Below are positions 1 to 7,680 of a stretch of 64,000 bases of DNA, one piece after another. The stretch's first letter is position 1; every line of letters starts with the position of its first letter. Source of the stretch: Heliomarina baculiformis (lineage in GTDB: Bacteria; Pseudomonadota; Alphaproteobacteria; Rhodobacterales; Rhodobacteraceae); NCBI RefSeq assembly GCF_019966545.1, contig NZ_JAIMIC010000008.1, positions 277,257-341,256 on the forward strand. Reading direction: 5' to 3'. The notes under the pieces are model-generated. The model searched no databases. It was not told the DNA's origin and saw nothing but the letters and a program-made list of their open reading frames with translations. Position numbers and translations under genes: made by a program.

Positions 1-646
1 CGCCATCATCGGGCCGAACGGCGCGGGAAAATCCACCTTTGTCAGCCTGCTGTCGGGGCGGATCAAACCCTCGGCCGGGCAGGTGTTTTTTGAAGATCGC
101 GACGTGACCGGGATGCCCGCGCATAAACGGGTGCGCATGGGGATCGCCTATACGTTCCAGATCACCAATATCTACGGGGCGATGACCGTGCTGGAAAATA
201 TCGCGATCGCCGCGCAGAACCGGCTGCGCCCGCATCTGTTTTCGCGCAAGCCCGTCAGCGAGGTGCAGATCGCGCGGGCGGCGACCAAGGCGGCGCAGGA
301 GGTCGGGCTGGGCGATCTGCTATATGAAACCGCCGGAACGCTGGCCTATGGGCATCAGCGTCTTCTTGAGGTGGCGATGGGGCTGGCGCTGCAACCCAAG
401 CTGCTGATTTTGGACGAGCCGACGCAGGGCCTGTCGGATTCCGAGATCGGGAACTTTCAGGAGGTCGTGCGGCGGGTGGCACAATCGGCCACGGTGTTGC
501 TGATCGAACATAACATGGATGTGGTGATGGCGCTGGCCGACCGGATCACCGTGCTGGAGACTGGCCAGGTACTGGCCGAGGGCAGCCCCGGTGACATCGT
601 CAGCAATGACGCGGTGCAGGCCGCCTATCTGGGAGCGCCGGCATGA
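1..646 (+). CDS. ABC transporter ATP-binding protein, LivG-like (5' partial)
   Basis: ATPase subunit of a branched-chain amino acid/urea/amide-type (HAAT) ABC importer. The reading frame is open from the window edge, so the N-terminus is missing. Walker A (GPNGAGKST) lies in the first dozen visible codons, the Q-loop Gln in YTFQITNIY, a diverged signature at LAYGHQR, Walker B at LLILDEPTQGL and the switch His in LLIEHNMDVV. The length after Walker A and the short C-terminus fit LivG. Its stop overlaps the next gene's ATG by 4 nt (ATGA), so the two ATPases are translationally coupled, as livG-livF normally are. The substrate cannot be read from this subunit; the permeases and binding protein lie left of the window. 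Confidence 0.9.
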   Translation, partial: AIIGPNGAGKSTFVSLLSGRIKPSAGQVFFEDRDVTGMPAHKRVRMGIAYTFQITNIYGAMTVLENIAIAAQNRLRPHLFSRKPVSEVQIARAATKAAQEVGLGDLLYETAGTLAYGHQRLLEVAMGLALQPKLLILDEPTQGLSDSEIGNFQEVVRRVAQSATVLLIEHNMDVVMALADRITVLETGQVLAEGSPGDIVSNDAVQAAYLGAPA

Positions 647-1350
647 GCGAGATGCGCGTCGAGGGCTATGACGCCTTTTATGGCCGCAGTCAGGCGCTGC
701 GGGATTTCTCGATTACCGTGAAGGGAGGTGAGGTGCTTTGCCTGATGGGCCGGAACGGCGCGGGCAAGACCACCGCGCTCAAGGCGATCATGGGCACGGT
801 GCGGCCTGCGGCCGGGCGGCTGTGGCTGGATGGAGAAGAGCTGACCGGGTTGCCCGCCTCCGAAATTCCCCGGCGCGGGATCGGCTATGTGCCGCAGGGG
901 CGGCGGCTGTTTTCGGAACTCAGCGTGGCTGAAAACCTCGAGATCGGGCTGATGACGCGCCATTCGGGGCAGGAGTCGCTGGATTATGCGCTGGGGCTGT
1001 TCCCGGTGTTGCGCGAGCGGATGAAACAACGTTCGGGTACGCTGTCGGGGGGTGAACAGACGATGCTGTCAATGGCGCGCGCGCTTTGCGTGAACCCCTC
1101 GGTCTTGATGCTGGACGAGCCGACCGAGGGGCTGATGCCCTCGGCCATTGCCAGTATCCGTGAGGCGGTGGTCAAGCTGCGCGACGATGGCGTCGCGATC
1201 CTGCTGGTGGAACAGCGGGTCGATGCGGTGCTGCCGATTGCCGACCGGGTGGCGTTCATGAACCACGGCGAGATCAAGGCCCGCTTCGACATCGAAGAGG
1301 TCCGCAGCGACAAGAGCCTGCTGCATCAATACGTGGGTGTCGGGGCCTAG
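643..1350 (+). CDS. ABC transporter ATP-binding protein, LivF-like
   Basis: Second cytoplasmic ATPase of the same HAAT-type importer. The 235 residues match the usual LivF length. Visible motifs are Walker A GRNGAGKTT near residue 34, signature LSGGEQ, Walker B LMLDEPTEGLMP and LLVEQ at the switch, where LivF proteins carry Glu-Gln rather than His. The ATG overlaps the upstream stop. It is the last gene of the operon: its TAG is built on the palindrome CTAG, which also supplies the stop codon of the convergent gene on the other strand, so no terminator fits between them. Confidence 0.93.
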   Translation: MSEMRVEGYDAFYGRSQALRDFSITVKGGEVLCLMGRNGAGKTTALKAIMGTVRPAAGRLWLDGEELTGLPASEIPRRGIGYVPQGRRLFSELSVAENLEIGLMTRHSGQESLDYALGLFPVLRERMKQRSGTLSGGEQTMLSMARALCVNPSVLMLDEPTEGLMPSAIASIREAVVKLRDDGVAILLVEQRVDAVLPIADRVAFMNHGEIKARFDIEEVRSDKSLLHQYVGVGA

Positions 1351-2345
1351 GCGGGAGTGCTGGTCAGCTTGTCCCTCAGCGCTGCGACCTCGGGGTCGCG
1401 GGCGCGGAAACAGGCAACCCTTTGGCCATCCGGATCGCCGGAAAGTACCGGGCTTTGCTGGCGGCAGCGATCCTGCGCGAACTGGCAGCGCCCGGCAAAG
1501 CGGCATCCCTCGGGCGGGGAGATCGGGCTGGGCGGGTCGCCTTTCAGCCGCATCCCTGCGTCCATCCCGGCCTCGAGCGTTGGCACAGCCGAGATGAGCG
1601 CCATCGTGTAGGGGTGCATGGGTCGCCGGAAAATCGCGCTTCGTGAGCCGATCTCGACGATCTGGCCAAGGTACATGACCGCGATCTTGTCGCAGAGGTG
1701 CTGGACCACGCCAAGGTCATGGCTGATAAACAGGTAGGACAGGCCCAATTCGGCCTTGAGGCGTCCAAGCAGGTTCAGGATCTGCGCCTGAATGGCCACG
1801 TCCAGCGCCGAGACGGGTTCGTCGCAAACAATGAGTTTGGGCCGTGTGGCAAGCGCCCGGGCGATGCCGATGCGCTGGCGCTGCCCGCCAGAGAACTGGT
1901 GCGGAAACAGCGCCTTTTGCTCGGCGCGCAGGCCCACGGTCGCGAAAAGCTCATCGACGCGATCCTCGCGTTCCTTGGGCGTGCCGATCCCCATGAGATC
2001 CATCGGGCGGCGCACGATGGCCCCGGCGCGTTCGCGTGGGTTGAGCGAGGCGTAGGGGTCCTGAAAAACGACCTGGATGTCGCGGCGCGCCTGCCGCATC
2101 TGGTCGCCGTCAAGATGAGTGATGTCATCGCCGCCCAGCCGGATCGTGCCGTCGGTCGCGTCGTTGAGACGGGCGCAGGCCATGGCGGCGGTTGTCTTGC
2201 CGGAGCCGGATTCACCCACGAGGCCAAAGGCGACGCCGGCGGGGATGTCAAAGCTGATTCCGTCGACCGCATGGACGACCTTGCCGCCGCCGACCGGGAA
2301 ATGGACCTTGAGGTCCGAGACGCTGAGGGCCGATATTTCGCTCAT
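1347..2345 (-). CDS. Dipeptide/oligopeptide ABC transporter ATPase, OppF/DppF-like (operon 1)
   Basis: Cytoplasmic ATPase of a peptide-type (PepT family) importer, 332 aa from the ATG at 2345. A longer in-frame extension to 2426 is possible, but it is low-complexity and lies inside the upstream gene. The chosen ATG overlaps the upstream stop as ATGA. Motifs: Walker A GESGSGKTT, signature FSGGQRQR, Walker B LIVCDEPVSALD, and the C-terminal oligopeptide/dipeptide extension with the Cys-containing CRFAGRCQFAQDRC. It is the last gene of the order SBP-B-C-D-F. The ligand could be a peptide, nickel or another small amide-like solute. Confidence 0.92.
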   Translation of the reverse strand: MSEISALSVSDLKVHFPVGGGKVVHAVDGISFDIPAGVAFGLVGESGSGKTTAAMACARLNDATDGTIRLGGDDITHLDGDQMRQARRDIQVVFQDPYASLNPRERAGAIVRRPMDLMGIGTPKEREDRVDELFATVGLRAEQKALFPHQFSGGQRQRIGIARALATRPKLIVCDEPVSALDVAIQAQILNLLGRLKAELGLSYLFISHDLGVVQHLCDKIAVMYLGQIVEIGSRSAIFRRPMHPYTMALISAVPTLEAGMDAGMRLKGDPPSPISPPEGCRFAGRCQFAQDRCRQQSPVLSGDPDGQRVACFRARDPEVAALRDKLTSTPA

Positions 2346-3346
2346 GCGGGGATCTCCTCTTGGCGCAGGCAGGCGACGGCGCGGTCCGAGCCCAGCGGAG
2401 TCAGGGCGGGGCTGTGCAACTGGCATTCATTGATCGCGCGGTTGCAGCGCGGCGCAAAGGCGCAGCCCTTGAGCTCGGCGAGATCGGCAGGGCTTGGCAC
2501 TACGCCGGGAATTTCGAACAGGGGTTCCGGCGTGTCGCTTGGATCGCGGCTGAGCTTGGGGATGCAGGAGATCAACCCGCGCGTGTAGGGGTGGCGCGGG
2601 TCGCGGATGAAAGAGCGGACGGGGCCTTCCTCGATCTTGCGGCCCGCGTACATGACCATGACCCGGTCGCACATCTGGGCGACGACGCCGATGTCATGGG
2701 TGATGAGGATGATGGCCGCCTTGATCTTGCGCTGCAGCTCTCGGAACAGATCGAATATCTGCGCCTGTACCGTCACGTCGAGCGCGGTGGTCGGTTCATC
2801 CGCGATCAGCACCTTGGGTTCGCAGACCAGCGCGATCGCGATCATCACGCGCTGACGCATCCCGCCGGATAGCTGGTGCGGATAGTTATGCGCGCGTTGC
2901 TCGGGCGAGGGGATGCCGACCAGTTTCAGCATTTCGATGGCGCGGTCCCATGCTTCGGCGCGCGAGCTGCCGAAATGCGCGCGGGCGGTTTCGGCGATCT
3001 GTTCGCCCACCGTGTAGACCGGGTTGAGCGAGGTCATCGGTTCCTGAAACACCATCGAGATTTCATTTCCGCGGATGCGGGTCAGACGGTCTTCGCCAGC
3101 GGTCACGATGTCTTCGCCGTTCAGCAGGATCTGCCCCTTGGAGACGCGGCCCGGCGGGCTGGGAACGAGGCCGATCAGGGACAGCGCCGTGATGCTTTTG
3201 CCGCAGCCGGATTCGCCGACAATCCCAAGGGTCTCACCCGCGGAAAGGTCAAAGGAGAGGTCGCGTACCACGGGGATTTCACGCCCGCCGGTGCGGAAGG
3301 AAATCTCTAGATCGCGAACCGAGAGGAGAGGGGAAGAGCTGGTCAT
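2342..3346 (-). CDS. Dipeptide/oligopeptide ABC transporter ATPase, OppD/DppD-like (operon 1)
   Basis: Partner ATPase, 334 aa. The start at 3346 (MTSSSPLLSV) was chosen because it gives a 4-nt ATGA overlap with the permease stop and the normal N-terminus; upstream in-frame codons run antisense-like through the permease gene. Motifs are Walker A GESGCGKS, signature LSGGMRQR, Walker B VLIADEPTTALD and the C-terminal Cys motif CAFAPRCNRAINEC. The D and F subunits of these importers form the heterodimeric motor on the cytoplasmic face of the B-C permease pair. Confidence 0.93.
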   Translation of the reverse strand: MTSSSPLLSVRDLEISFRTGGREIPVVRDLSFDLSAGETLGIVGESGCGKSITALSLIGLVPSPPGRVSKGQILLNGEDIVTAGEDRLTRIRGNEISMVFQEPMTSLNPVYTVGEQIAETARAHFGSSRAEAWDRAIEMLKLVGIPSPEQRAHNYPHQLSGGMRQRVMIAIALVCEPKVLIADEPTTALDVTVQAQIFDLFRELQRKIKAAIILITHDIGVVAQMCDRVMVMYAGRKIEEGPVRSFIRDPRHPYTRGLISCIPKLSRDPSDTPEPLFEIPGVVPSPADLAELKGCAFAPRCNRAINECQLHSPALTPLGSDRAVACLRQEEIPA

Positions 3347-4245
3347 CGCTGTCTCAATTTCGGGTTGATGGCGTCGTTCAGCCCGTCGCCGACGAGGCTG
3401 ATGGCCAGCACGGTCAGGAAGATGGCTATGCCGGGAAAGGTCACGCCCCATGAGCTGTCGAGGATATAGGGGCGGTTGTCGCCGATCATGCGGCCCCAGC
3501 TCATCGCGTTGGGATCTGAAAGACCGAGAAAGGACAGACCCGCCTCGAACAGGATGGCCGAGCCGATAGACAGGGCGGCCACCACGATCAGCGGCGGCGC
3601 GGCATTGGGCAGGATCACCTTCCAGATCAGCCGGGCATTGCCTGCGCCGATGGAGCGTTCGGCCTTGACGTAATCCATCTCGCGAATCTTGAGGAATTCA
3701 GCGCGGGTCAGGCGGGCGGTCGAGGTCCATGATACGATGCCGATGGCGATGGCGATGTTGATCAGCGAGGGCGAGAAGAGCATCACGACGACCATCGCAA
3801 AGAGCAGGTTCGGCAGGACCTGAAAGAACTCGGTCACGCGCATCAGCACGTTATCGATCCGGCCGCCAAAGAACCCGGCCAGCGCGCCGATGGTGACGCC
3901 GATCAGGATGGTCAGCACGGCGGCGGAAAACCCGATGGTGATGGTGACTCGACCGCCGTTGATGAGTCCGGCCAACAGGTCGCGGCCAAGGTAGTCAGTG
4001 CCGAGCAGGTATTCGGACTGGCCCGGCGGGGTTAGCGGCATCCAGACCATATCGCGCGGCGACACCGTATAAAGCGACGGCCCGATAATCGAGATCACGA
4101 TGATCGCGAACAGGATGAACAGCCCGATCATCGCGGAATGGTTCTGGCGGAACATCTGCCAGACCTGCCGCGAGGGCGAGACCGGTTTAGGCAGCGGTTT
4201 GCCTGCGGTCGCGGCGACGGGAGGGGTGGTGTCGGTGACGCTCAT
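3343..4245 (-). CDS. Dipeptide-type ABC transporter permease, DppC-like (operon 1)
   Basis: Inner-membrane permease of 300 aa with an OppC-type N-terminal cytoplasmic segment, then about six membrane helices beginning near residue 38 (IGLFILFAIIVISIIG). The cytoplasmic coupling (EAA) loop is seen around YVKAERSIGAGNARLIW followed by ILPNAAPP. Both ends overlap neighbours by 4 nt, so expression is coupled with DppB upstream and DppD downstream. Confidence 0.93.
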   Translation of the reverse strand: MSVTDTTPPVAATAGKPLPKPVSPSRQVWQMFRQNHSAMIGLFILFAIIVISIIGPSLYTVSPRDMVWMPLTPPGQSEYLLGTDYLGRDLLAGLINGGRVTITIGFSAAVLTILIGVTIGALAGFFGGRIDNVLMRVTEFFQVLPNLLFAMVVVMLFSPSLINIAIAIGIVSWTSTARLTRAEFLKIREMDYVKAERSIGAGNARLIWKVILPNAAPPLIVVAALSIGSAILFEAGLSFLGLSDPNAMSWGRMIGDNRPYILDSSWGVTFPGIAIFLTVLAISLVGDGLNDAINPKLRQR

Positions 4246-5210
4246 GTGGCTTTGATCCTCGGGTCGATCCGGCGGTAGATGACGTCGGTTAGCAGGTTCA
4301 TCACCACGACCATCAGGGCGGAAAAGAACAGGATGCCCAGCAGGGTGGGCGTGTCACGGCGCAGGATCGATTCGAATGCCAGCGTGCCCAGCCCGGGCCA
4401 TGCGAAAACGGTCTCAACCAGCACCGCGCCGGAGATCACCTGTCCGAATTGAAGGCCGGCAAAGGTGACGACGGGAAGCACCGCGTTGCGCAGCGCGTGT
4501 TTGTAGATCACCAGCCGTTTCGGCAGGCCCTTGGCGCGGGCGGTGCGGACATAGTCTGTCTCGAGCACTTCGAGCATGCTGGTGCGCGACAGGCGGCTGT
4601 AAAAGGCAAGGTAGATCAGACCGAGGGTCAGCGCGGGCAGCACCAGATGATGCGCCACGTCGAGGATATAGCCGATGGTGCTTGTCGCGGTCTCTGTGCT
4701 GGTCATGCCCGAGATCGGCAGGATCGGGTAGGCGACGGAGAGAAGCAGGATCAGCATGATCCCGATCCAGAAAACCGGGGCGGAGAAGCCTGCCAGCGAC
4801 AACACAGTGACGAGGTGAGAGATCCATGAATTGCGGCGCTGGGCGGAAAAGACGCCAAGAATGGTGCCGATGACGATGGCCCAGAGCAGAGCGACGGTAA
4901 CGAGCAGCAAGGTCGGCCCTATGCGCTCGGCGATCAGGTGGGTCACCGGCTGGTCGTAATACGTGGAATAGCCAAGATCGCCCTGCAGCACGCGACCGAG
5001 GTAATGGCCGATCTGCACATAAAGCGGCTGATCGAGGCCAAAGCTTTCGCGCAACTCGGCGATAAGTTCAGGGGTCGCGCCCCCCATCTCACCGACCAGC
5101 GCCTCGACCGGATCGCCGGGGGCGATGTGGATCAAAGCGAAATTCAGCACGAGCACGGCGAAAAGCAATAATACAGCATTGGCGAGCTTGCGCAGCAGTC
5201 CGGTGAGCAC
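4242..5210 (-). CDS. Dipeptide-type ABC transporter permease, DppB-like (operon 1)
   Basis: Inner-membrane permease of 322 aa, six predicted helices. The typical DppB N-terminus (a hydrophobic helix, then HIAPGDPVEAL) is present, and the EAA loop is seen at YVRTARAKGLPKRLVIY followed by KHALRNAVLPVVT. It pairs with the DppC-like permease. A 71-nt gap holding a strong hairpin separates it from the upstream binding-protein gene, the only real spacing inside this operon. Confidence 0.93.
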   Translation of the reverse strand: MLTGLLRKLANAVLLLFAVLVLNFALIHIAPGDPVEALVGEMGGATPELIAELRESFGLDQPLYVQIGHYLGRVLQGDLGYSTYYDQPVTHLIAERIGPTLLLVTVALLWAIVIGTILGVFSAQRRNSWISHLVTVLSLAGFSAPVFWIGIMLILLLSVAYPILPISGMTSTETATSTIGYILDVAHHLVLPALTLGLIYLAFYSRLSRTSMLEVLETDYVRTARAKGLPKRLVIYKHALRNAVLPVVTFAGLQFGQVISGAVLVETVFAWPGLGTLAFESILRRDTPTLLGILFFSALMVVVMNLLTDVIYRRIDPRIKAT

Positions 5211-5245
5211 GGGGGCGGTCCCTTTCGTGAGTGGTGGAGATCGGG

Positions 5246-5268
5246 AGGGCGGCGCAGAAGGCCGCCCT
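5246..5268 (-). other. Intercistronic hairpin after binding-protein gene (operon 1)
   Basis: Perfect 8-bp inverted repeat AGGGCGGC / GCCGCCCT with a 7-nt loop, between the solute-binding-protein stop (5282) and the DppB start (5210). There is no T-tract on either side, so it reads as an mRNA 3'-end stabiliser or partial attenuator rather than a full terminator. Similar hairpins occur at the equivalent position at 26083-26109 and 12864-12888. Confidence 0.6.
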
Positions 5269-5281
5269 TCTGGTTGGCTCT

Positions 5282-6865
5282 TTACTCTTCGAGGTAGACG
5301 TCGGTGAACGGTGCCAGCGCGCCAAAGGGCGATGCGGGTGTGTTGCCGATACGGTCGGAATAGACCGTCGCCGAGAAATCCTGCGGCATGTAGATGAACA
5401 CGAGGTCTTCCTGCGCCATCTTCTGGATATCGGCATAGAGCGCCTTGCGGGCGTCCATGTCGGTTTCCACCGCGGCCGCATCAAGCAGTTTGTCCATCTC
5501 TTCGTTGCAGTAGCCCTGGGTATTCGACCAGATCACATTCTTGATGTTGTCGCAGTCGAAATGGCGATGCACGCCGATGGTCGGATCGGGATAGTTGAAG
5601 GATCCGTTCATCGTCGCGTCGTAATCCCAGCTTGCGATGCGCTTGACCCATGTGCCGAAATCCGGGGCTTTGCGCAGTTCGACGGTGATGTTCAGCTTGG
5701 CAAGCTGCGCCTGAATGTATTCGGCCATCGGCACATGCGCGGCGGGGGCCCAGCTTGGCACGTCGAGCACGAAAGAGAACCGTGTGCCGTCGTCGCCAAC
5801 GCTATAGCTAGCCTCATCCAGCAGGGCGGCGGCCTTTTCCATGTCGGGTTCGTACATGGGCACGTCCGCCGAATAGAACGGGTTGCCCGTGTGCAGCGGA
5901 CCGGTGCCTGGCTGGGTACGGCCGCCGAAGATGACCTTGGAGAGGAAATCCGTGTCGATGGCATGTGCGAGTGCTTCGCGCACCGCGTGGTCGTTGAACG
6001 GCTTTTCACGCAGGTTCAGCTCGAGGTAATGCACGTAGCCGATCGCGCCGTAGCCGTCGGTGGTGACATTCACCCCGTCTGCCTTTTCAAGGCGTGTGGC
6101 GTCATTCGGGCGGACACCGGCAAAGGGTGCATAGTCGATCTCGCCCTTTTCCAGCATCAGCACGCGGGTCAGCGGATCCTTGATCAGCGGGAAGACAATC
6201 TTGTCGAGATAGGGACGGCCGTCGATGAAGAAATCATCGTATTTCACCAGCGTGAGGCGCTGGGTCGGGTCGTTCTCCTCGACCATGAAGGGGCCGGAAC
6301 CGACGACGTTTTCCATGTTTCGGGGGTGGGTCTTCATGTCCTGCCCGTCGTCATAAATGTGCTTCGGCAGCACCGGCATCAGCAGCGGTTGTAGCGACAT
6401 CAGCAAACCCGGCACCGGCTGGTCGAGATGCAGCACGACCTTGTCGGCCTCGGGCGTGTCGATGCTGGTGACATGGCCGAACATGTTCTGGCCAAAGGGG
6501 TGGTTCGCCTTGACCACCTCCATCGAGAATTTCACGTCCTCGCCGGTTATCGGTTCCCCGTCGTGGAACGTCGCGCCGTCGACGAGATCGAAGGTCACGG
6601 TGAGCTGGTCCTCGGACACTTCCCAGGATTCGGCGAGATAGGGTTCGATGGCGTAATCGGTGCCGACGGTGACCAGACCGGCAAAGATCTGCGAGGCGGG
6701 CGCGCCGGTGGCGGCCCCCGATTGCACGGCGGCGTTCAGGGTCCGGTAGCCCGAGGTAAAGGCGGTAAGTGTGCCGCCCGCCTTTGGTTCGGCCTGCGCG
6801 AGCGAGGCCGCGCCCAAGGTCGCGGCAAGCGCGACAGGGAGCGATTTCAGGAAAGTATCAAGCAT
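5282..6865 (-). CDS. ABC transporter solute-binding protein, SBP_bac_5 family (operon 1)
   Basis: Periplasmic binding protein of 527 aa for the first dipeptide-type importer. A Sec signal peptide is visible: a short basic n-region (TFLKSLP), a hydrophobic run, and cleavage after AQA near residue 26. The family landmarks follow: YLAESWEVSEDQLTVTFDL near residue 80, then a 'GATFHDGEPITGEDVKFS' segment, then 'VGSGPFMV'. It is the first gene of the operon, with a divergent XRE-cupin regulator upstream. The ligand is not determinable; the neighbouring amidohydrolase suggests an amide or amino-acid derivative (inference). Confidence 0.93.
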   Translation of the reverse strand: MLDTFLKSLPVALAATLGAASLAQAEPKAGGTLTAFTSGYRTLNAAVQSGAATGAPASQIFAGLVTVGTDYAIEPYLAESWEVSEDQLTVTFDLVDGATFHDGEPITGEDVKFSMEVVKANHPFGQNMFGHVTSIDTPEADKVVLHLDQPVPGLLMSLQPLLMPVLPKHIYDDGQDMKTHPRNMENVVGSGPFMVEENDPTQRLTLVKYDDFFIDGRPYLDKIVFPLIKDPLTRVLMLEKGEIDYAPFAGVRPNDATRLEKADGVNVTTDGYGAIGYVHYLELNLREKPFNDHAVREALAHAIDTDFLSKVIFGGRTQPGTGPLHTGNPFYSADVPMYEPDMEKAAALLDEASYSVGDDGTRFSFVLDVPSWAPAAHVPMAEYIQAQLAKLNITVELRKAPDFGTWVKRIASWDYDATMNGSFNYPDPTIGVHRHFDCDNIKNVIWSNTQGYCNEEMDKLLDAAAVETDMDARKALYADIQKMAQEDLVFIYMPQDFSATVYSDRIGNTPASPFGALAPFTDVYLEE

Positions 6866-6933
6866 CTATGGTCCTCTGTTGGTGATTATTTGCGCGGCTT
6901 TTCCGGCGTCTTGTGTTTGTAATATCCAGAACT

Positions 6934-6961
6934 GTTGCAACGCTTGTGAAAAAATGCAACG
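6934..6961. promoter_or_regulatory. Candidate operator in divergent SBP / XRE-cupin promoter
   Basis: Within the 134-bp divergent intergenic region there is an 8-bp palindrome GTTGCAAC (6934-6941) and a 7-bp direct repeat TGCAACG at 6936-6942 and 6955-6961. The spacing is 19 bp centre to centre, about two helical turns. A site placed here could serve the XRE-type regulator encoded just downstream and control both directions. This is a sequence observation; the regulator-site assignment is inference. Confidence 0.35.
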
Positions 6962-6999
6962 AATTTTTCAGTCCAGTGAAATTAGAAGGGAAAATCCTC

Positions 7000-7632
7000 G
7001 TGACTTCGACAAATATTCAAGCGAAGCGGTCGGCTGGACGTGGCGACACAGCCCAAGACGATCTGAACAATGCCAGCGAACCGGTCGGGCGGCAGATTCG
7101 CGAATTACGCCGGGCGCGCGGTTTGACGCTCAGCGATATGGCCAAGGCAATTGGCCGGTCGGTCGGTCATCTGAGCGAGCTGGAGCGCGGGGTGAGCCCG
7201 ATCACGCTGGATACGCTGGACAAGATCGCGCGGCGGCTCGACGTGTCGATCAGCTGGTTCTTTTCGCACGCGGAGCAGGAGGACTCTGCCGAGAGCGCCT
7301 ATGTGGTGCGGCGCGGCGCGCGGCGCGAGATCAACCTGAGCCAGTCCGGCGTGCGCGAGGAATTGCTGTCGCCGCATCTGAACGGGAACCTCGAAATGGT
7401 GCTGACCACCTTTGCGCCCGAGGCCGGGACCGGCCCCGAGGGCCGCGCCCGCAAGGGGGATGAGGGCGGTTACATCGTTTCGGGCCAGCTTGAGCTGACC
7501 ATCGACGGTCAGACACTTTCGTTAAGCGCAGGGGACAGTTTCCAACTGAACGGGACCGGAAGCCATTCCTGCCGGAATCCGGGGCCGGGGGACGCCGTGA
7601 TCGTCTGGTCCTTTGCGCAGGCCAATTTCTAA
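7000..7632 (+). CDS. XRE-family transcriptional regulator with C-terminal cupin
   Basis: One-component regulator: an N-terminal helix-turn-helix (around residues 28-82, IRELRRARGLTLSDMAKAIG and the recognition-helix region GRSVGHLSELERG) and a C-terminal cupin_2 barrel (about residues 135-205) that would bind a small ligand. The GTG start at 7000 gives 210 aa and has a Shine-Dalgarno AGAAGGG 9 nt upstream; an upstream ATG at 6913 would place the predicted operator inside the gene. Cupin-XRE regulators commonly control amino-acid or amine catabolism genes beside them. Here that means the downstream amidohydrolase-CobW pair and the divergent ABC operon. Confidence 0.88.
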   Translation: MTSTNIQAKRSAGRGDTAQDDLNNASEPVGRQIRELRRARGLTLSDMAKAIGRSVGHLSELERGVSPITLDTLDKIARRLDVSISWFFSHAEQEDSAESAYVVRRGARREINLSQSGVREELLSPHLNGNLEMVLTTFAPEAGTGPEGRARKGDEGGYIVSGQLELTIDGQTLSLSAGDSFQLNGTGSHSCRNPGPGDAVIVWSFAQANF

Positions 7633-7680
7633 AGACCCACCGGGACAGGCCGGGGACATGCCCAACAGGAGCCAGAACAG

